A stretch of 64,000 nucleotides of DNA from Planctomyces sp. SH-PL62 (lineage in GTDB: Bacteria; Planctomycetota; Planctomycetia; Isosphaerales; Isosphaeraceae), in assembly GCF_001610895.1 (NCBI RefSeq), contig NZ_CP011273.1, positions 3,844,001 to 3,908,000 on the forward strand, read 5' to 3'. This document shows, in pieces, positions 25,301-33,475 of the stretch; within the stretch, counting starts at the first letter, position 1; each line of letters starts with the position of its first letter. The notes below the pieces were generated by a model that was not told the DNA's origin, did no database searches, and saw nothing but the letters and a program-made list of their open reading frames with translations. Made by a program: the position numbers and the translations under genes.

Positions 25301-26752
25301 ATGCTCGCCGTCGAAGGCCGCTCGCGCCGCGTCTGCAACGGGCTCACTCGTCGCGACCTCCTCCGGGCCGGGGGGGCGGGATTGCTCGGCACGAGCCTGA
25401 CCTCGCTCCTGGCCGCCGAGGAGGCCGGGATCGCGGCGCGGCCCCGGGCGAGGTCCGTGCTCTTCCTGTTCCTGTTCGGCGGGCCCAGCCAGCTCGAAAC
25501 TTTCGACCTGAAGCCCGACGCCGCCTCAGGGATCCGCGGGCCGTACAGGCCGATCGCCTCACGGACGCCGGGGCTGTTGATGTGCGAGCACCTCCCCAAA
25601 CTCGCCGACATCTCGGATCGGTTCGCCGTCATCCGGACGATGTCGCACCGCTACAACGACCACAACGCCTGCCATTACGTCCAGACCGGCTATCCCCTGC
25701 CGCCCGCCCAGCGTGGGGCGGCGGGAGTCGACGCCACCGCCCAGGACTGGCCGGCGATGGGGTCGATCGTCGAATACCTCGACCGCCGCGCGGAGTCCGC
25801 GGCCCCGGGCGACCGGCGACGCGACTTCCCGAGCTACGTCTACCTGCCGAACCCGCTCGGCCACATCCAGGGCTACGACCGCGCGGGGGGCTACGCCGGC
25901 TGGCTGGGCTCCGCCTACGACGGCCTCGCGACCCGGATCCCCAGGCGCGGCCCGGACGACAACCCCTACTTCCGCGACTGCGACGACGACGAGATGGACT
26001 TCCGCCTCCAGGGCCTCGACGGCCCCGCCCTGCTGACCCTCGAACGCACCCGGAGCCGGATCGGCCTGCTCGACCAGTTCGACGCGGCTCGGGGCAGGCT
26101 CGACCGCTCGCAGGCGGCGCGGGAATTCGGCCGGCTGCAAGAGCGGGCCGCGCGCCTGATGACCTCGGAGGCGATGCGGGCCGCGTTCGACATCCGCCAG
26201 GAGCCCGCGCGGGTCCGCGACCGCTACGGGCGGCACCTGTTCGGCCAGTCGGCGCTGATGGGACGCCGGATGATCGAGGCCGGCGCCCGGTTCGTCACGG
26301 TGGTCTGGGACGCCCCCGACGGATACAGCTGGGACAGCCACGCCGGCTCGCACGACGTCGGCCGGCACCTGCTGCCGGGTCTCGACCAGACCCTCTCCGC
26401 GCTCCTGGACGACATGAACGCTCGCGGCCTCCTGGATGAGACGCTCGTCGTCTGTCTGGGCGAGATGGGCCGCACGCCTCGGCCCGACACCGCGACCTGG
26501 GGCCGAGGGCACTGGAGCTACTGCTTCCCCGCCGTGCTCGCCGGGGCCGGGATCCAGGGCGGCGTCGCCTACGGCCGCTCCGACAAGGATGCGGCCTACC
26601 CCGTGGATCGCCCGGTCTCCCCCGAGGACCTGTCCGCCACCATCTTCCACGCGCTCGGCATCGATCCCGACGCCCGCATCATGGACCCCCTGGGCCGCCC
26701 CGTCCCGCTCGTCATGGAAGGCGGCCGGCCGCTCGTCGAACTGTTCGGCTGA
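25301..26752 (+). CDS. DUF1501 family exported protein (second copy)
   Basis: A 483-residue relative of the upstream protein, not a recent duplicate: the leader (LTRRDLLRAGGAGLLG), FLFGGPSQLETFDLKP, YNDHNACHY, SWDSHAG, GEMGRTPRP and RGHW mark the family. ATG at 25301 is 8 bases after GGAG; a GTG at 25295 is an alternative. It is followed after 72 bases by a secreted SGNH hydrolase. Both DUF1501 genes and the hydrolase look like one expression unit for exported hydrolase-fold proteins. Confidence 0.88.
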   Translation: MLAVEGRSRRVCNGLTRRDLLRAGGAGLLGTSLTSLLAAEEAGIAARPRARSVLFLFLFGGPSQLETFDLKPDAASGIRGPYRPIASRTPGLLMCEHLPKLADISDRFAVIRTMSHRYNDHNACHYVQTGYPLPPAQRGAAGVDATAQDWPAMGSIVEYLDRRAESAAPGDRRRDFPSYVYLPNPLGHIQGYDRAGGYAGWLGSAYDGLATRIPRRGPDDNPYFRDCDDDEMDFRLQGLDGPALLTLERTRSRIGLLDQFDAARGRLDRSQAAREFGRLQERAARLMTSEAMRAAFDIRQEPARVRDRYGRHLFGQSALMGRRMIEAGARFVTVVWDAPDGYSWDSHAGSHDVGRHLLPGLDQTLSALLDDMNARGLLDETLVVCLGEMGRTPRPDTATWGRGHWSYCFPAVLAGAGIQGGVAYGRSDKDAAYPVDRPVSPEDLSATIFHALGIDPDARIMDPLGRPVPLVMEGGRPLVELFG

Positions 26753-26824
26753 CGGCCTCGAACCACCCCGTCGGGCCGCCTTCGGTCGTCCCGCAGACCT
26801 CTCCTCGATTTCGGACCCATCCAC

Positions 26825-28006
26825 ATGCCGTCGAACCGTCTCGCGCGACGAATCAAGACTTTCGCCCGGATCACGTCCGTTTTCGTCCTGGTCGTTTCGG
26901 GCGTCGCGACCGCCGACGAGCCTCCGGCCCCGGCCTGGAATTACTCGGCGGAACTGATGCGGCCCTTCTGGAAGGGCCCCGTCATGGAAGGGGAATCCGT
27001 CCTCTTCATCAAGGACGCCGGCGACGGCGAGGCCCGGGCCTCGGTCCTCTTCCCGATCCGGAAAGTGCTGGCCGTCCGCGACTCGGCGGGCGCCGTGACC
27101 TATGAAGAGGGCCGCGACTACCTCTGGAAGCCGGGGAGCCGCGAGATCGTCCTCCCGCCGGGCTCGCGGATCGTCGCATCGACGCCCGCCGAGCTGCGAC
27201 GGCCTCCGAAATCCCAGATGTTCGAGCTGACGCATCGCGACGGAAACGGCGAGATCTTCTTCGGCGCGAAGCTGGAATACCACGCCTTGCAGACCTGCAT
27301 CACCTATGCCCACGACGAGGGTCAGTGGACCGCGCCCGTCCCGATGTTCGACCCCAAGGCGCTGCCGCGCACGGTGAAGAAGCTGGCCGGTCGGGAGCCC
27401 GTCTCGATCGTGGTGCTGGGCGACAGCATCTCGACCGGCTGCAACGCTTCGGGATGGGCCGGCGCGGCCCCGTTCCAGCCCGGCTACCCCGAGCTGGTGC
27501 GGCGCCAACTCCAGGAACGCTATCAGGGCGAGGTCAATCTCACCAACCTCTCCGTCGGCGGGATGGACACCGGCTGGGCGCTGACGATGATCGACAAGGT
27601 CGTCGAACCCCATCCCGACCTGGTCGTCGTGGCCTTCGGGATGAACGATTCCGCGGGCCGGTCGGCGGCGGATTATCGGGCGAACACCGAGGCGGTCGTC
27701 GCCAGGGTCCGCGAGCGTCTCCCTGACGCGGAATTCATCCTGGTGGCCACGATGCTCGGCAACCCGGCGTGGACGCGGCTCCGCCACGAGGCGTTCGCCG
27801 AATACCGCGACGCCCTGGCGACGCTCCAGGGCCCCGGCGTCGCACTGGCCGACCTGACCTCGATCTGGGCCCGCTTCCTGGAGTTGAAGCAGGACTGGGA
27901 CCAGACGGGGAACGGCGTGAACCACCCCAACGACTTCGGCCATCGCGTCTATGCCCAGGTCATCACCTCGCTCCTCACGCCCGACGAAGCGAAGCGGTCG
28001 GAGTGA
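26825..28006 (+). CDS. Exported SGNH/GDSL hydrolase
   Basis: A 393-residue esterase-like protein. A signal peptide (ITSVFVLVVSGVATA) is followed by a beta-rich N-terminal domain of about 170 residues, then the SGNH core: VVLGDSIS (Ser block), the SVGGMDTG glycine block, AFGMNDS (Asn block) and NHPNDFGH near the end with the catalytic His. The two-domain layout resembles carbohydrate acetylesterases of planctomycetes, so deacetylation of polysaccharide is a reasonable guess, not shown. Confidence 0.82.
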   Translation: MPSNRLARRIKTFARITSVFVLVVSGVATADEPPAPAWNYSAELMRPFWKGPVMEGESVLFIKDAGDGEARASVLFPIRKVLAVRDSAGAVTYEEGRDYLWKPGSREIVLPPGSRIVASTPAELRRPPKSQMFELTHRDGNGEIFFGAKLEYHALQTCITYAHDEGQWTAPVPMFDPKALPRTVKKLAGREPVSIVVLGDSISTGCNASGWAGAAPFQPGYPELVRRQLQERYQGEVNLTNLSVGGMDTGWALTMIDKVVEPHPDLVVVAFGMNDSAGRSAADYRANTEAVVARVRERLPDAEFILVATMLGNPAWTRLRHEAFAEYRDALATLQGPGVALADLTSIWARFLELKQDWDQTGNGVNHPNDFGHRVYAQVITSLLTPDEAKRSE

Positions 28007-28030
28007 GCCGACGGGCCTCCCGCCCGCGCG

Positions 28031-29305
28031 TCAAAGCCAGCGCGGGTGATCGGCCCCGAGGTCGTTGATCCCTCGGGTGATGGGGCGGGGGTCGCTTCCA
28101 TCGGCGTTCATGACCCAGATCTCGGGGACGCCACCGGTCTTGGCCCGGCAGAACGCCACATGCCGTCCGTCTGGAGATTCGCTCGCGCGGAAGTCCCAGA
28201 CGGGCGGCCGGCTGCTCGTCAGCGCAACGACCCGACCGTCGCGAGGATCGATCCGGACGATCTCGGCGCCTCCCCGCGCGAGTTCGGGCTTGTAGTCGCG
28301 GTTGAAGTGGTCGACGTCGGGACGACTCGGCTGGTACTCCCAGGCGACCCTGGAGTCCGGCAGGCGTCTCGGGAAGAGGATCGATCCGTCGCGGGTCCAG
28401 GCGGGGACGTTGGAGCCGCCTCCCCGCGTCTTCGGATCGCCGTAGGTCGCTGCGAACCACATGGCCTGGCCGGTCGTCAGCACGCGAGATTCGCCGCCGT
28501 CGGCGCGTCCAATGCAGACGTCGGCCCAGTCGTGACCCGGGTCCTCGCCGGACAGGCAGTCGACGTAGAGGATCCAGCGCCCGTCCGGCGACCAGCTCGT
28601 GCCGAAATAGAGGTGCCCCGGCCGGGCTGCGATGCGAACGCGGTGGGTCCCGTCGACGTCGCTGGTCCAGACCTGATAGCCTTCCGGGCTCGCGAGATGG
28701 TAAGCGACCCGACGGGCGTCGGGGCTGAGGCTCAGGCCGTAGGGGAGCCCCTCGCCGGCGCGGGTGAACTCGCGGGCGTCGGTCCCGTCGAGGCGTACGC
28801 TGAAAATCTGGCCCACCTTGTCGCGAACCACCTGCACGAGGAGTCGATCCTCTCCCAGCAGGAGGGCCGGGGTCGTGAACGGCGCCAGTCGCTCCCTGGT
28901 GCAGATTTCCTCCAGGGAGCCGGTCTGGAGGTCGTGGATCCAGAGGTGCGTCGGGGTCTGGGTGTAGTACTCCTCGAAGGGTCGCCCGGGGCCGTCGCGT
29001 CGCGGCTCCATGCTCAGGAGGAGAATGCGGCGGCCGTCCGGGAACGTCGCGCCGACTTGCCAGGTCGCCTGGCCGGGCTTGTCGAAATCGAGGTAACGCA
29101 GTCCTGCGCCGTCGGCGTCGACGAGGCCCGTCTTGCCCTGCGACGTGAATGCGAGCCGGGCCGGCCGGGCCGCTTCACGGCCGGCCGCCAGGCCCCTGGA
29201 TTCCCCGGCGATGGTCGAGAGGATCGGCGACAGGGTCATCGCGGCCAGGAACCGGCGTCGACCTGAATCGAACGTACGAAAGCCGCGCGGCGAGGCTTCG
29301 GACAT
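28031..29305 (-). CDS. Exported TolB-like beta-propeller protein
   Basis: A 424-residue protein with a Tat-type leader (SGRRRFLAAMTLSP) followed by repeated WD40-like/PD40 blades: LSPDARRVAYH, SWSPDGRWILYV, SESPDGRHVAFC and VMNADGSDPRPIT are typical of TolB propellers. The ATG at 29305 is chosen because it immediately precedes the leader; the open frame upstream lacks a leader. Related planctomycete proteins include oligogalacturonate-lyase-like propellers, but no catalytic residues can be assigned here. It converges with the SGNH gene and diverges from the ApbE gene. Confidence 0.75.
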   Translation of the reverse strand: MSEASPRGFRTFDSGRRRFLAAMTLSPILSTIAGESRGLAAGREAARPARLAFTSQGKTGLVDADGAGLRYLDFDKPGQATWQVGATFPDGRRILLLSMEPRRDGPGRPFEEYYTQTPTHLWIHDLQTGSLEEICTRERLAPFTTPALLLGEDRLLVQVVRDKVGQIFSVRLDGTDAREFTRAGEGLPYGLSLSPDARRVAYHLASPEGYQVWTSDVDGTHRVRIAARPGHLYFGTSWSPDGRWILYVDCLSGEDPGHDWADVCIGRADGGESRVLTTGQAMWFAATYGDPKTRGGGSNVPAWTRDGSILFPRRLPDSRVAWEYQPSRPDVDHFNRDYKPELARGGAEIVRIDPRDGRVVALTSSRPPVWDFRASESPDGRHVAFCRAKTGGVPEIWVMNADGSDPRPITRGINDLGADHPRWL

Positions 29306-29420
29306 GGGAAAGGTCCCTGAGCGTTTGCGGTTCGGTCTCATTTTGTTCGCACGCGGGTCGGGCTGCCGTCGCACGGTCGGACGGAATCACGTCGCGAGCG
29401 TCGCCGTGCGTCCGCTTCAC

Positions 29421-29426
29421 TATAAT
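29421..29426 (+). promoter_or_regulatory. Consensus -10 box upstream of ApbE gene
   Basis: A perfect TATAAT at 29421-29426 on the plus strand, but no good -35. It would give a leader of about 250 bases before the ATG at 29680. I saw no known riboswitch motif in the 374-base gap 29306-29679. Confidence 0.4.
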
Positions 29427-29679
29427 AGATGAATTCTTGGATGGATCGCCTGGGTTCCCTGATAACGGGGGGGGATTCGGCCTTGCTGCGGTCCCTCGTG
29501 GCGGCGTCTGCTTCGGATCGGCTTCGCATCAAATCTGGATTTCGGCGTTTGTCCGGGGCCGACAGCCGAGTAGGAGCCTTGACCGCCAGACGCGATCCCG
29601 GCTCCAATAGGCTCGGCGGATCGAGCGTCCGGAACGGGCCGTCCGCCCCGGGGAGGACGTCGACGGGAGAAACGCCCTC

Positions 29680-31212
29680 ATGCTACGCCTGGCCGCCAGC
29701 TTCGCCCTCGTTTTCTGCTTCTTTCTCGTTCGTACGGCGATCGGCGAGGACTATTCCTTCGCCCACGACGACGTGATGGGGACCTCGCTGGAGCTGAGCG
29801 TCCGCGCGGACGACGCCGGGGCCGCCCGACGGGCCGAGGCCCGGACGCTCCGCGAGATCGACCGCCTCGCGGCCCTCCTCAGCAACCACGACCCGTCCAG
29901 CGAGTTCCGGCGCTGGCAAGCGGGCGCGAGAGGCCCGCGTGCGGCCTCTCCCGAGCTGATCGAGCTGCTCGCGGCGAGCGACGCCTGGCGTGAGCGGAGC
30001 GGCGGGGCGTTCGACCCTCGGGTCCAGGTCTTCTCGAACCTCTGGGCCGAGGCCGCCCGTCGCGACCGGGCGCCGAGCCTCGCCGAGCTCCAGGCCGCGA
30101 GAGACCTCGCCGCCGACCCGGCCTGGCGGCTCGCCCCCTCGGCCGGGCACGCCGAGCGGCTCTCCGACGCCCCGTTGACCCTCGACGCGATCGCCAAGGG
30201 ATACATCGTCGAACGGGCCTGCGCCGCGGCGATGGCGGACGACCCGGCGATCCGCGGCGTGGCTCTCAACGTCGGCGGCGACCTTCGCATCCAGGGCGAA
30301 ATCGAGCGGAAAGTGGCCATCGCCGGCCCCCGGCTCGGCTCCGAGACGACCGAGCCGCTGGCCTGGGTTTCCGTGAAGGACTGCGCCGTCGCCACCAGCG
30401 GCCGAAAGCACCGGGGCCATCGGATTCAGGGACGCTGGTACTCGCATCTCATCGACCCGGGGACCGGCGAGCCGGCCGAGCGGGTGGCCGCCGCCTCGGT
30501 GATCGCCGAGCGGTCCGACGAGGCCGACGTCCTGGCCACGATCCTCAACATCCTGCCCCCCGAAGACGGCCTGCGCCTGGTCGATTCCCTCCGGGGCGTG
30601 GCCTGCCTGATCGTCGCCGCCGACGGCCGAATCCTGCGAAACGCCGCATGGCTCGCCTACGAGGAACCGGCGCCCGCCCGGCCTGCCGCCGCCAAGGACA
30701 AGGGCAAGGTCGAGGCCGGGGGCGGCTGGGGCGACACCCACGAATTGCTCGTCAGCTTCGCGATTAACCGTCCGAAGGAAGCGGGGCGCTATCGCCGGCC
30801 CTACGTGGCGATCTGGGTCGAGGACGAGAAGGGGACCCCGGTTCGGAACCTCCTTTTTTGGGTCTCGACGGGAGGGGCCGGGCCGTTTCAATGGCTCCCC
30901 GACCTGAAGCGTTGGTATGCCGACGTGATGACCCGCGTGAAGACCACCAAGTTCGACCCGTTCGTCATCGCCCAGCCGACCCGGGCCCCCGGCGAGTATT
31001 CGGCCCTCTGGGACGGCAAGGACGACAAGGGCCGTCCGGTGAAGCCGGGCGAGTACACGGTCCTGATCGAGGCCGTCCGGGAGCAGGGGGGGCATGGGCT
31101 GATCCGTCAGCGGGTCACCCTGGGCGACGCTCCGTTCGTGAAGGAATTGAAAGGGAATGACGAGATCAAGTCCGCCAAGCTCGAATACAAGTCCCGAGGG
31201 GCCGATCGATGA
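29680..31212 (+). CDS. FAD:protein FMN transferase (ApbE) fused to DUF2271
   Basis: ApbE attaches FMN through a phosphodiester bond to Thr of exported redox proteins. The N-terminus is a signal peptide (LAASFALVFCFFLV). The ApbE domain (about 25-330) has VMGTSLEL, SGGAFDP, LDAIAKGYIV, LNVGGDLR and YSHLIDPGTG. Residues 350-510 form a DUF2271 domain (INRPKEAGRYRRPYVAIWVEDEKG, RNLLFW, KWY-like LKRWYAD, LWDGKDDKG). The fusion is known in other bacteria. It overlaps the next gene by 56 bases, a PepSY-type membrane protein, so the two probably form a membrane flavin or iron redox unit. Confidence 0.87.
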   Translation: MLRLAASFALVFCFFLVRTAIGEDYSFAHDDVMGTSLELSVRADDAGAARRAEARTLREIDRLAALLSNHDPSSEFRRWQAGARGPRAASPELIELLAASDAWRERSGGAFDPRVQVFSNLWAEAARRDRAPSLAELQAARDLAADPAWRLAPSAGHAERLSDAPLTLDAIAKGYIVERACAAAMADDPAIRGVALNVGGDLRIQGEIERKVAIAGPRLGSETTEPLAWVSVKDCAVATSGRKHRGHRIQGRWYSHLIDPGTGEPAERVAAASVIAERSDEADVLATILNILPPEDGLRLVDSLRGVACLIVAADGRILRNAAWLAYEEPAPARPAAAKDKGKVEAGGGWGDTHELLVSFAINRPKEAGRYRRPYVAIWVEDEKGTPVRNLLFWVSTGGAGPFQWLPDLKRWYADVMTRVKTTKFDPFVIAQPTRAPGEYSALWDGKDDKGRPVKPGEYTVLIEAVREQGGHGLIRQRVTLGDAPFVKELKGNDEIKSAKLEYKSRGADR

Positions 31213-31840
31213 CTCCCCGTCCGCGCCCGCCGGGCCGCGTCCTTCCCCGTCCGTCCGGCCGCTGGGCGTCCGGCTGGCCGGTCCGATCCGATGGATTCAT
31301 ACGTATCTGTCGATGTTCGGCCTGGCCGCCGTGCTGTTCTTCAGCCTGACGGGGATCACCCTGAATCATCCCCGATGGTTCTACGACGGGGTGGCGACGA
31401 GCGTCGAGGTCGAGGGCCGCCTCGATCCGGCCCTGATCCAGGGCGATACAGACAAGCTGGAAGTCGTCGAGCATCTCCGGCGCGAGCACGGGCTCCGGGG
31501 CGCCCTGGCGTCGTTCACGACGGAGGAGGACGAGTGCGTCGTCACCTTCAAGGGGCCGGGCTACTCGGCCGACGCCTTCATCCGTCGGCCTGAGGGGACC
31601 TACCGCGTGTTCGAGGAGCGGCACGGCCTCGTCGCGGTGATCAACGACCTTCACAAGGGACGCGACACCGGGCCGGTCTGGTCGGCGGTGGTCGACGTCT
31701 CGGCCGCGATGACGGCCCTGGCCGCGGCGACGGGCCTGTTCCTGCTGTTCTACATCAAGCGTCGCCGCGCGCTGGGACTTTTGACGGCCCTGGCCGGGGC
31801 CGTCGCGCTGGCGGCGGCCTTCTTCCTGGGCGTCGGTTGA
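31157..31840 (+). CDS. PepSY-associated membrane protein
   Basis: A 227-residue inner-membrane protein with an N-terminal transmembrane helix (WIHTYLSMFGLAAVLFFSLTG followed by ITLNHP), a periplasmic PepSY-like region of about 120 residues, and two C-terminal helices. The RWIHTYLSM and ITLNHP stretches are characteristic of PepSY-TM proteins, some of which are ferric-siderophore or flavin reductases. GAAAGGGA lies before the ATG. The gene starts inside the ApbE-DUF2271 gene, which suggests translational coupling and a shared redox task. Confidence 0.78.
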   Translation: MTRSSPPSSNTSPEGPIDDSPSAPAGPRPSPSVRPLGVRLAGPIRWIHTYLSMFGLAAVLFFSLTGITLNHPRWFYDGVATSVEVEGRLDPALIQGDTDKLEVVEHLRREHGLRGALASFTTEEDECVVTFKGPGYSADAFIRRPEGTYRVFEERHGLVAVINDLHKGRDTGPVWSAVVDVSAAMTALAAATGLFLLFYIKRRRALGLLTALAGAVALAAAFFLGVG

Positions 31841-31873
31841 AAAGAGGAGGAAGGCTCGTCGGCGTCGTCCCGT

Positions 31874-32542
31874 TCACTTCGGCGAGGGGGCGTCCGCCGG
31901 GGGCGTCTGGGGGACCTCGATCGGCCGGATGACGGTGACGACCGAGGCCGCGTCGCCTTTCCGCGCCCCGGAAGGCCCGAACTGGGCCTCGACGAACAGG
32001 CCGGGGAGCAGATCCTCGGCGCGGAACTTGACGGGTTTCCCCCTGGTCGGCGTTTTCGAAGCCGTCCCCTCGTCGGTCTTGACCTTCTCGGGACTGCTCT
32101 CTCCCGTGCTCGTCTCGTCGGTCGGGGAGCGGAACCGCGTCTCGATTCGGGTGTCGTCGGTGATCTCGACCACGACGACGCTGTTCTCGTCGGCGGGTTG
32201 GCCGGTTGCGGCGACGGACTTCGCCCCCTCGGCGGCATCCCGCCTGGGCGATTTCTCGTCGCGAAGCCGGGCCTGGTCTCGGGCCCAGTCGCGCCAGACG
32301 GCGTTGGAGTTGATCGACAGGCGCATCCGGGGGGCCGCCGACTTTTCCTGGTCCTTGGCGTCTGCTTTCGCGAGCTTCTCGACCTTCAGGATCACCCCCG
32401 AGGCGATCTCCTTGCCGGCCGGGCGCTTGTCCGCCGGGGCCGGCTTACTCTCCTGCGCCGGACCGAGGTCCGGGCCGAGCAGGAACAGCGTCGAGCCGAC
32501 GGCCGCCGCCGATTTGAGCCGCGCGACGCATGCGTGTCTCAT
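31874..32542 (-). CDS. Exported protein of unknown function
   Basis: A 222-residue protein with a signal-like N-terminus (LKSAAAVGSTLFLLG) and a charged, Ala/Lys/Pro-rich body. Two short beta-rich segments (GVILKVEKL and DLLPGLFVEAQF ending in ASVVTVIRPI) suggest a small carbohydrate-binding or OB-like fold split by a disordered linker. I recognise no family. It converges with the PepSY gene and diverges from the aldehyde-oxidase operon. Confidence 0.55.
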   Translation of the reverse strand: MRHACVARLKSAAAVGSTLFLLGPDLGPAQESKPAPADKRPAGKEIASGVILKVEKLAKADAKDQEKSAAPRMRLSINSNAVWRDWARDQARLRDEKSPRRDAAEGAKSVAATGQPADENSVVVVEITDDTRIETRFRSPTDETSTGESSPEKVKTDEGTASKTPTRGKPVKFRAEDLLPGLFVEAQFGPSGARKGDAASVVTVIRPIEVPQTPPADAPSPK

Positions 32543-32827
32543 CTGGATCGTCCCTTTCGTCGGAAGTCGCCCGGTCGAACGAGGCCCCGGGCTTCGGGAG
32601 CCGTCGCCATGTCTTCATGCGACGAGTTCGTGCCGTTGCAGGTTTCGTACCGGTCGGGCGGGCGTCCGAGATCGGACGAAATTGGGACCGCGATCCTTGC
32701 TTCCGATCAAACCGGGCCGCACAATACGGGGCTGCCGGTCCGACGGCCGCCACGGAGCCGAGGGCGTCGCACTCGTCCTGGCCGACCGATCACGTCCCGG
32801 GCCGCATTCCCAGAGGGAGGAGCCTCC

Positions 32828-33472
32828 ATGGCAGAACACGACTCCAGGTCGCCGATGGGGCCGGGGGGGCAGAGCCGGCGCAAGTTCCTGCGCGGGTCGG
32901 GCCTCGCCGCCGCCTCCGCCGTCCTGACCAGCCAGGCCGCCGCCGCGATCGAGGAGGCGCAGGCCGAGGCCGCGGCGACCGAGCCGCGGGTCCTCTCCGG
33001 CGACGTCCCCCTGACGCTGAAGGTCAACGGCAAGGAGATGGCTTGCACCGTCGAGCCGAGGAGCACGCTGCTCGACACGCTGCGGGACCGCCTCGACGTG
33101 ACCGGCCCGAAACGCGTCTGCGACCGCGCCAGCTGCGGCGCCTGCACGGTCATCCTCGACGGCGACCCGGTCTACTCCTGCACCACCCTGGCCGTCTCCT
33201 GCAAGGGCAAGGCCATCGAGACCGTCGAGGGCTTCGACGACGGCGTGGGGGGCGTCCCCCACGCCTTCCATCAGCACGACGGCCTGATGTGCGGCTACTG
33301 CACGCCCGGCTTCGTCACCGCCTGCAAGGCCTACCTCGACAAGAACCCGGGCCGGACGCCGACCCTCGAGGAGATCAAGAGCGGCCTGGACGGCAACATC
33401 TGCCGCTGCGGGACTTACATCGGCGTGTTCGAAGCGGCCCTGGCCGCGGCCAAGACGATGAAGGGAGCCTGA
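32828..33472 (+). CDS. 2Fe-2S subunit of exported xanthine dehydrogenase/aldehyde oxidoreductase
   Basis: Electron-transfer subunit with two [2Fe-2S] clusters. A Tat leader (SRRKFLRGSGLAAASAVL) is followed by the ferredoxin domain (CDRASCGACTVILDG, then a Cys in VYSC) and the helical domain (CGYCTPGF and CRCGTY). ATG 32828 follows GGGAGGAGCC. It is the first gene of the operon with Mo and FAD subunits. The Tat leader means the assembled complex is probably carried out of the cytoplasm by this subunit, as in E. coli PaoABC. Confidence 0.9.
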   Translation: MAEHDSRSPMGPGGQSRRKFLRGSGLAAASAVLTSQAAAAIEEAQAEAAATEPRVLSGDVPLTLKVNGKEMACTVEPRSTLLDTLRDRLDVTGPKRVCDRASCGACTVILDGDPVYSCTTLAVSCKGKAIETVEGFDDGVGGVPHAFHQHDGLMCGYCTPGFVTACKAYLDKNPGRTPTLEEIKSGLDGNICRCGTYIGVFEAALAAAKTMKGA

Positions 33473-33475
33473 CCC

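Noticed and set aside
25559-27943. Minus-strand frame of 794 codons
   Set aside because: It runs antisense across the DUF1501 and SGNH genes; no motif supports it.
29427-29679. Flavin riboswitch in the ApbE leader
   Set aside because: The leader is long, but none of the conserved FMN or TPP riboswitch stretches is present.
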